Assembly (NCBI RefSeq): GCF_014451325.2
Contig: NZ_JACSCH020000012.1
Location: 186,001-250,000 of the forward strand
Direction: 5' to 3'
Source of the DNA: Streptomyces sp. CB02980
GTDB taxonomy: Bacteria > Actinomycetota > Actinomycetes > Streptomycetales > Streptomycetaceae
DNA: 64,000 nt
In this document: in pieces, positions 58,340 through 64,000 of the stretch
Numbering within the stretch: position 1 is the first letter of the stretch
How the letters are laid out: each line of letters begins with the position of its first letter
Program-made: the position numbers and the translations under genes
Notes under the pieces: model-generated
What the model was told of the DNA's origin: nothing
The model's input: only the letters and a program-made list of their open reading frames with translations
The model's database searches: none

Positions 58340-59350
58340 ATGACGCGACGACTTGCTCAAGTGGCCAAGAAGGTGGGAGTCAGCGAGGCGACGGTCAGCC
58401 GTGTCCTCAACGGAAAGCCCGGTGTCTCCGAGGCGACACGGCAGTCCGTCCTCACCGCGCTCGACGTGCTCGGATACGAGCGGCCCACGCAGCTGCGGGG
58501 CGAGCGCGCGCGACTGGTCGGCCTCGTGCTGCCGGAGCTGCAGAACCCCATCTTCCCCGCGTTCGCGGAGGTGATCGGCGGCGCGCTCGCGCAGCAGGGA
58601 CTGACCCCGGTCCTGTGCACCCAGACCAAGGGCGGCGTCTCCGAGGCGGACTACGTCGACCTCCTGCTCCAGCAGCAGGTGTCCGGAGTCGTCTTCGCCG
58701 GAGGGCTGTTCGCGCAGGCCGACGCCCCGCACGACCACTACCACCAGCTCGCCGAGCGCAACATCCCGGTGGTCCTGATCAACGCCTCCATCAAGGGGCT
58801 CAACTTCCCCTGCGTCTCCTGCGACGACGCCGTCGCCGTCGAGCAGGCGTGGCGCCACCTGGCCTCCCTCGGGCACGAGAGGATCGGCCTCGTCCTCGGC
58901 CCCAGCGACCACGTCCCCTCGCGCCGCAAGCTCGAGGCGGCCCGAGCCGTGGCCGAGGCCGCCGGCGGAGAACTGCCGGACGAGTACGTCGTACGGTCGA
59001 TCTTCTCGCTCGAAGGCGGGCAGGCCGCAGCCACCCGCCTCCTGGAGCGGGGCGTCACCGGCATCGTGTGCGCCAGCGACCCGCTCGCCCTCGGCGCCAT
59101 CAGGGCGGCCCGCCGCCGCGGCCTCTCGGTCCCCTCGCAGGTGTCCGTCGTCGGCTTCGACGACTCCGCCTTCATGAACTGCACCGAGCCGCCGCTCTCC
59201 ACCGTGCGCCAGCCCATCGAGGCCATGGGACGCGCCGCCGTCGAGCTGCTCTGCGCCCAGATCCAGGGCACGCAGACGGACCCCGGTGAGCTCCTCTTCG
59301 AGCCCGAACTCGTGGTGCGCGGCTCGACGGCGCCGCCGCCGACCGTCTGA
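58340..59350 (+). CDS. LacI-family transcriptional regulator
   Basis: 336 residues. The N-terminal LacI HTH is RLAQVAKKVGVSEATVSRVL followed by NGKPGVSEATR and a hinge helix. The effector domain is periplasmic-sugar-binding-like (VGLVLPELQNPIF, VVGFDDSAFMNCTEPPLSTVRQP). It is divergent from the GH30-GH3 operon and very likely its repressor, responding to a glucan oligosaccharide (inference). A leaderless start is suggested by TACTCT seven bases before ATG. A 21-bp hairpin follows the stop. Confidence 0.93.
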   Translation: MTRRLAQVAKKVGVSEATVSRVLNGKPGVSEATRQSVLTALDVLGYERPTQLRGERARLVGLVLPELQNPIFPAFAEVIGGALAQQGLTPVLCTQTKGGVSEADYVDLLLQQQVSGVVFAGGLFAQADAPHDHYHQLAERNIPVVLINASIKGLNFPCVSCDDAVAVEQAWRHLASLGHERIGLVLGPSDHVPSRRKLEAARAVAEAAGGELPDEYVVRSIFSLEGGQAAATRLLERGVTGIVCASDPLALGAIRAARRRGLSVPSQVSVVGFDDSAFMNCTEPPLSTVRQPIEAMGRAAVELLCAQIQGTQTDPGELLFEPELVVRGSTAPPPTV

Positions 59351-59370
59351 CCCTTCCCCTCACCGTTTCC

Positions 59371-59418
59371 CGGCTCCGGCGCCGGGGAGGCCTCACCGCC
59401 TCCCCGGCGCCGGAGCCG
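59371..59418 (+). terminator. strong hairpin terminator
   Basis: Perfect 21-bp stem (59371-59391 with 59398-59418), six-base loop, after the LacI gene. Confidence 0.88.
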
Positions 59419-59462
59419 TTCCTCGTTGACCTGCGCGGATGTGGCGGCCCAACTGCCGTTTC

Positions 59463-59499
59463 TGTCAAGGCTGTTGACAAAGCGGTGACCTGCTAGAAA
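59463..59499 (+). promoter_or_regulatory. GH87 upstream inverted repeat and promoter-like boxes
   Basis: TGTCAA-N5-TTGACA (59463-59468, 59474-59479). TAGAAA (59494-59499) follows at 14 bp, too close for a standard promoter. An AT-rich patch lies at 59519-59545. Confidence 0.4.
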
Positions 59500-59646
59500 C
59501 CTGACACCCCGGCGGCGCAAAAGATTAACGAAAATGCTCAATAAGTCTGTATCTCGCCGTCATTCATTGTCAGAGTTCCGCTGGGTTCCTGGCTAGAGGC
59601 CCTGTGCCGGCTCCGTGCCGGAGGCCCAGCAGACGGAGAGGCCCAT

Positions 59647-62600
59647 ATGAGAGGCAAAATCCTGAGCTGGCGGCTGACGATCGGTGTCCTGATCGCCGGA
59701 CTGATCGCCGTCGGACTCCTGCCGGTCACCGCCTACGCGGCGGCCGCGACCAACCTCGCCCTCGGCAGAACGACGACGGCATCGGGCGCTCACGGCGCCT
59801 ACCCGGCGGGCAACGTCACCGACGGCGGCCAGCAGTCCTACTGGGAAGGCCCCGGAGGATCGTTCCCGCAGTGGGTGCAGGTCGACCTCGGCGCCGGAAC
59901 CCGCGTCGACAGCGTCGTCCTGAAGCTCCCCACCACCTGGGAAGCCCGCTCCCAGACCGTCGCCGTGCTCGGCAGCACCGACGGCAGCACCTTCACCACC
60001 CTCGCCGCGCCCCGGTCACGGGCGTTCGACCCCTCCGTGTCGAACACCGTCACGGTCGGCATCACCTCCACGACGACCCGGTACGTCCGCGTCCAGGTGA
60101 CGGCCAACACCGGCTGGAACGCGGCCCAGCTCTCCGAGGTCGAGGTCTACGGCGAGAGCGGCGGCCCGGTCGACCCGCCGCCCACCGGCACCAACCTCGC
60201 GCGCAACAAGCCCATCGAGGCGAGCTCCACGACACAGACGTACGTCGCGGCCAACGCCAACGACGACAGCACCACCACCTACTGGGAGTCCGCCGGCTTC
60301 CCGGCCGACCTGACGGTGAAGCTCGGCGCCGACGCCGATGTCACGGCCGTGGTCGTCAAGCTCGACCCGGCCCAGGTCTGGGGCCCGCGCACCCAGGCCA
60401 TCCAGGTCCTCGGTCGGGAGCAGGCCGCCTCCGGCTTCACCTCGCTCAAGGCACGGGCCGACTACGCGTTCAGCCCCTCCAGCGGGCAGAACACCGTCAC
60501 CATCCCGGTCACCGGCCGCTACGCCGACCTGCGGCTCACCTTCTTCTCCAACACCGGCGCCCCCGGCGCGCAGGTCGCGGAGTTCCAGGTCGTGGGCGCG
60601 GCGGCGCCCGGCCCCGACCTCACCGTCACCGATCTGACCTGGTCTCCGTCCACCCCCTCCGAGACGGACGCCGTGACCGTCGACGCCACCGTGCGCAACG
60701 CCGGCACCGCGGCGGCCGCCGCCACGACCGTCGAGGTCAGCGTCGAAGGTGCCGTGGCCGGTTCCGCCCCGGTCGGCGTGCTCGCCGCCGGCGCCTCGGC
60801 GACCGTCCCGGTCACCGTGGGCAAGCGGCCCATGGGCTCGTACACCGTCTCGGCGGTGGTCGACCCGACGGACACCGTTCCCGAGCAGGACAACGGCAAC
60901 AACAGCCGGACCGCCGCCACGAAGCTGGTCGTCGGCCAGAGCCCCGGCCCCGACCTGCGGGTCACCGGGATCACCAGCAACCCGACCAGCCCCGCCGTCG
61001 GTTCCGCCGTCACCTTCACCGTCGCGGTCCAGAACCGCGGCACCACCGCCGCCACCGGCACGGTCACCCGGCTGACCGCGGGTACCACCACCCTCAACGG
61101 CACCACGGGCACCATCGCCGCGGGTCAGACGGTCAACGTGCCGATCTCCGGCAGCTGGACCGCCACCTCCGGCGGTGCCACGCTCACCGCGACCGCCGAC
61201 GCCACGGGCACCCTCACCGAGACCGACGAGACCAACAACGTCCTCTCGCGCTCCCTCGTCGTGGGCCGGGGCGCCGCCGTTCCGTACACCGAGTACGAGG
61301 CGGAGGACGCCCGCTACCAGGGCACCCTGCTCACCGCCGACCAGAAGCGGACCTTCGGGCACACCAACTTCGCCACCGAGTCCTCAGGCCGCAAGTCGGT
61401 CCGGCTCGCCACCACGGGTGAGTTCGTCGAGTTCACCTCCACGAACCCGGCCAACTCCATCGTCGTCCGCAATTCCGTGCCCGACGCGGCCGCGGGTGGG
61501 GGCGCCGACGCCACGATCAGCCTCTATGTCAACGACGTCTTCGTCCGCAAGCTCACCCTGTCGTCCAAGCACAGCTGGCTCTACGGCAGCACCGACGACC
61601 CCGAAGGACTCACCAACCGTCCCGGCGGCGACGCCCGCCGCCTCTTCGACGAGTCCCACGCCCTGCTCGCCCAGTCGTACCCGGTGGGCACGAAGTTCCG
61701 CCTCCAGCGCGACGCCGGGGACTCGGCCTCCTTCCACATCATCGACCTGATCGACCTGGAGCAGGTCGCGCCCCCGGCCGGCAAGCCGGCGAACTGCGTC
61801 TCCATCACCGAGTACGGCGCCGTCCCCAACGACGGCATCGACGACACCGACGCCCTCCAGCGCGCGGTGACCGCCGACCAGAACGGCCAGATCCCCTGCG
61901 TCTGGATTCCCGCCGGCCAGTGGCGCCAGGAACAGAAGATCCTCACCGACGACCCGCTCAACCGTGGTCAGTTCAACCAGGTCGGCATCCGCGACGTCAC
62001 CATCCGCGGCGCGGGCATGTGGCACTCCCAGCTCTACACCCTCACCCCGCCGCACGAGGCCGGCGGCATCAACCACCCGCACGAGGGCAACTTCGGCTTC
62101 GACATCGACCACAACACCCAGATCTCCGACATCGCCATCTTCGGCTCCGGAGCGATCCGCGGCGGTGACGGCAACGCCGAGGGCGGCGTCGGCCTCAACG
62201 GACGCTTCGGCAAGGACACCAGGATCAGCAACGTCTGGATCGAGCACGCCAACGTCGGCGTCTGGGCCGGCCGCGACTACTCCAACATCCCCGAACTGTG
62301 GGGCCCGGGAGACGGTCTCGAGTTCACCGGGATGCGGATCCGCAACACCTACGCCGACGGCATCAACTTCGCCAACGGCACCCGCAACTCGACCGTCTTC
62401 AACTCGTCCTTCCGCAACACCGGCGACGACGCCCTGGCCGTCTGGGCCAGCAAGTACGTCAAGGACACCTCGGTCGACGTCGGCCACGACAACCACTTCC
62501 GCAACAACACCATCCAGCTGCCCTGGCGTGCCAACGGCATCGCGGTCTACGGCGGGTACGGCAACACCATCGAGAACAACATCATCTCGGACACCATGAA

Positions 62601-63015
62601 CTACCCCGGGATCATGCTCGCGACCGACCACGACCCGCTGCCCTTCTCCGGCCAGACCCTCATCTCCAACAACGCCCTGCACCGCACCGGCGGCGCGTTC
62701 TGGAACGAGGACCAGGAGTTCGGCGCCATCACCCTCTTCGCCCAGGGCCAGCCCATCCCCGGCGTCACCATCCGGGACACCGAGATCCTCGACTCGACCT
62801 ACGACGGCATCCAGTTCAAGACGGGTGGCGGCGAGATGCCGGACGTGAAGATCACCAACGTCCGCATCGACAAGTCGGTCAACGGCTCCGGGATCCTCGC
62901 GATGAGCGGCGCCCGCGGCAGCGCGACGCTGGCCGGCGTCACCATCACCGACTCGGCCGAGGGCGACGTCCTCGTCGAGCCCGGCTCCCAGTTCGTCGTC
63001 AACCGGACCGGCTGA
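59647..63015 (+). CDS. secreted GH87-like alpha-1,3-glucanase, multimodular
   Basis: 1122 residues. Modules in order: signal peptide (to about 35); two F5/8-type discoidin domains (about 37-172 and 180-318); two CARDB domains (about 322-430 and 436-538); a CBM6-like domain (about 543-710); and a parallel beta-helix catalytic domain (about 718-1122) beginning SITEYGAVPNDGIDDTDALQ. Asp904 (YADGINF), Asp927 and Asp928 (NTGDDALAVW) reproduce the 23/24-residue spacing of the three catalytic aspartates I recall for GH87 alpha-1,3-glucanase. Predicted substrate is alpha-1,3-glucan (mutan, fungal wall) or nigeran. GGAGAGG precedes ATG 59647. Confidence 0.85.
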   Translation: MRGKILSWRLTIGVLIAGLIAVGLLPVTAYAAAATNLALGRTTTASGAHGAYPAGNVTDGGQQSYWEGPGGSFPQWVQVDLGAGTRVDSVVLKLPTTWEARSQTVAVLGSTDGSTFTTLAAPRSRAFDPSVSNTVTVGITSTTTRYVRVQVTANTGWNAAQLSEVEVYGESGGPVDPPPTGTNLARNKPIEASSTTQTYVAANANDDSTTTYWESAGFPADLTVKLGADADVTAVVVKLDPAQVWGPRTQAIQVLGREQAASGFTSLKARADYAFSPSSGQNTVTIPVTGRYADLRLTFFSNTGAPGAQVAEFQVVGAAAPGPDLTVTDLTWSPSTPSETDAVTVDATVRNAGTAAAAATTVEVSVEGAVAGSAPVGVLAAGASATVPVTVGKRPMGSYTVSAVVDPTDTVPEQDNGNNSRTAATKLVVGQSPGPDLRVTGITSNPTSPAVGSAVTFTVAVQNRGTTAATGTVTRLTAGTTTLNGTTGTIAAGQTVNVPISGSWTATSGGATLTATADATGTLTETDETNNVLSRSLVVGRGAAVPYTEYEAEDARYQGTLLTADQKRTFGHTNFATESSGRKSVRLATTGEFVEFTSTNPANSIVVRNSVPDAAAGGGADATISLYVNDVFVRKLTLSSKHSWLYGSTDDPEGLTNRPGGDARRLFDESHALLAQSYPVGTKFRLQRDAGDSASFHIIDLIDLEQVAPPAGKPANCVSITEYGAVPNDGIDDTDALQRAVTADQNGQIPCVWIPAGQWRQEQKILTDDPLNRGQFNQVGIRDVTIRGAGMWHSQLYTLTPPHEAGGINHPHEGNFGFDIDHNTQISDIAIFGSGAIRGGDGNAEGGVGLNGRFGKDTRISNVWIEHANVGVWAGRDYSNIPELWGPGDGLEFTGMRIRNTYADGINFANGTRNSTVFNSSFRNTGDDALAVWASKYVKDTSVDVGHDNHFRNNTIQLPWRANGIAVYGGYGNTIENNIISDTMNYPGIMLATDHDPLPFSGQTLISNNALHRTGGAFWNEDQEFGAITLFAQGQPIPGVTIRDTEILDSTYDGIQFKTGGGEMPDVKITNVRIDKSVNGSGILAMSGARGSATLAGVTITDSAEGDVLVEPGSQFVVNRTG

Positions 63016-63046
63016 CCCCGTGCCCATGAATCGAGAGCGAGGACGG

Positions 63047-64000
63047 ATGAGTTTCCGCCACTGGAGATCACGGGGCCTGAGCGCCGTGATCGCGACCAGC
63101 CTCCTGGCCCTGGGAGGACCCCTGATGTCCGCCCGGGCGGCGGGCGGCCCCAACATCGCCCTGGGCGACGCCGCCGCGGCGTCCGGATCCCACGCCGAGT
63201 ACGGCGCCGCGAACATCACCGACGGCAACCAGGGAACGTACTGGCAGAGTGCCGGCGGCACCCTGCCCCAATGGGTCCAGGTCGACCTCGGCGCCACCAC
63301 CCGCCTGGACGAGGTGGTCCTGAAACTGCCCGCCGGCTGGGAGAGCCGCAACCAGACGCTGTCCGTCCAGGGCAGCGCCGACGGCACGAGCTTCGCCACC
63401 CTCAAGAACTCCGCCTCCTACAGCTTCGCCCCGGGCGCGGCCAACACCGTGACCGTCTCCTTCCCGGCCACCCAGGCCCGGTTCGTACGGGTCGACATCA
63501 CCGCCAACACCGGCTGGCAGGCCGCGCAGCTCTCCGAACTGGAGGTCCACGCGGCCGACGGATCCTCGGCCGACCTGGCGAGCGGCCGCCCCCTGACCGC
63601 GAGCAGCCACACCGAGGTGTACACGGCGGGCAACGCCAACGACGGCAACCGGGCCACCTACTGGGAGAGCGCCAACAACGCCCTCCCGCAGTGGATCCAG
63701 GCCGACCTCGGCTCGTCCGTCCGCGTCGACCGGGTCGTCCTCCGGCTTCCCGAAGGCTGGGGCGCGCGCAGCCAGACCCTCAAGATCCAGGGCAGCGCGA
63801 ACGGCACCGCCTTCACCGATCTGACCGCCTCCCAGGCCTACACCTTCGACGCCGCCGGGGGACGGGCCGCGACGATCACCTTCGACGCGACCACCACCCG
63901 GTACGTCCGGGTCCTCGTCACGGCGAACTCCGTCCAGCCCGCCGCCCAGCTCTCCGAGCTGGAGATCTACGGGCCGACCTCGGGCGACACCCAGGCACCG
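63047..64000 (+). CDS. secreted discoidin-domain protein (N-terminal part)
   Basis: Open to the window end, so 318 residues are visible. A signal peptide (hydrophobic about 11-27, ARA cleavage near 32) is followed by two F5/8 discoidin domains (about 33-168 and 174-310), each with the QWVQVDLG or QWIQADLG strand and VRV...AAQLSELE ending. Both closely resemble the first discoidin domain of the preceding GH87 protein, pointing to tandem duplication. The missing C-terminus probably carries a catalytic domain. ATG 63047 follows CGAGGAC; ATG 63026 is in frame. It lies 31 bp after the GH87 stop, so likely cotranscribed. Confidence 0.85.
   Translation, partial: MSFRHWRSRGLSAVIATSLLALGGPLMSARAAGGPNIALGDAAAASGSHAEYGAANITDGNQGTYWQSAGGTLPQWVQVDLGATTRLDEVVLKLPAGWESRNQTLSVQGSADGTSFATLKNSASYSFAPGAANTVTVSFPATQARFVRVDITANTGWQAAQLSELEVHAADGSSADLASGRPLTASSHTEVYTAGNANDGNRATYWESANNALPQWIQADLGSSVRVDRVVLRLPEGWGARSQTLKIQGSANGTAFTDLTASQAYTFDAAGGRAATITFDATTTRYVRVLVTANSVQPAAQLSELEIYGPTSGDTQAP

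Noticed and set aside
1..64000. Insertion sequences, prophage or a biosynthetic cluster
   Set aside because: No transposase, integrase, phage structural, PKS/NRPS or terpene synthase motif was found on either strand.

Overview
The window is about 64 kb of a very GC-rich linear-type actinomycete chromosome, almost certainly Streptomyces or a close relative. Codon third positions are nearly all G or C. Many genes start with GTG or have no leader. The gene families (three SpoIIE/PP2C phosphatases, HxlR, PadR and GlxA regulators, CBM13/RICIN-tailed hydrolases, a Tat-secreted phospholipase C and a c-di-AMP riboswitch ahead of a LysM/transglycosylase gene) are typical of that genus. No rRNA, tRNA, CRISPR array, insertion sequence, attachment site or biosynthetic cluster is visible.

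Layout. 1-8 kb: the end of a DHA2-type exporter, a membrane-anchored SpoIIE phosphatase, an S15/CocE-like hydrolase, then a convergent two-gene flavin monooxygenase operon. That operon is preceded by an unlisted 42-residue cysteine-containing leader peptide gene, which suggests sulfur-responsive control. 8-23 kb: housekeeping and signalling genes, namely a nucleosidase, an HhH protein, a MoxR/VWA pair, two more SpoIIE phosphatases, a luciferase-domain protein, a divergent thioesterase/HxlR pair, a YihY protein, NUDIX, AMIN-like, cyclophilin, an NmrA-type reductase and type B L31. 23-27 kb: a stress or dormancy-like group (a universal stress protein relic, a LURP-one-like protein and a phosphoribosyltransferase/dienelactone hydrolase fusion), then a LysM-SLT muralytic enzyme under a ydaO-type c-di-AMP riboswitch. 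27-45 kb: phospholipase C, a protein with two peptidoglycan-binding repeats behind an unrecognised N-terminal domain, an AgaR-AgaS-KbaY-like amino sugar locus, a LysR/EamA pair, a subtilisin, a PLP dehydratase, a serine hydrolase, divergent katG/fur, and tpx.

46-64 kb is dominated by secreted polysaccharide-degrading enzymes: an alginate-lyase-family protein, a GH16 beta-1,3-glucanase with RICIN, a GH30 enzyme with RICIN next to a GH3 enzyme in a probable operon facing a LacI regulator, a GH87-like alpha-1,3-glucanase with discoidin and CARDB modules, and a second discoidin protein cut by the window end. GH16 (beta-1,3), GH30 (possibly beta-1,6), GH3 (exo-acting) and GH87 (alpha-1,3) together match the main glucans of fungal cell walls. 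I therefore infer a mycolytic or fungal-necromass locus, interrupted by a few housekeeping genes (gap, GlxA regulator, PadR/HAAS pair).

Perfect hairpins mark most convergent or 3' gene ends. Several inverted repeats overlapping promoters are proposed as operators for neighbouring regulators. All functions are assigned from motifs and family knowledge; no database search was run.
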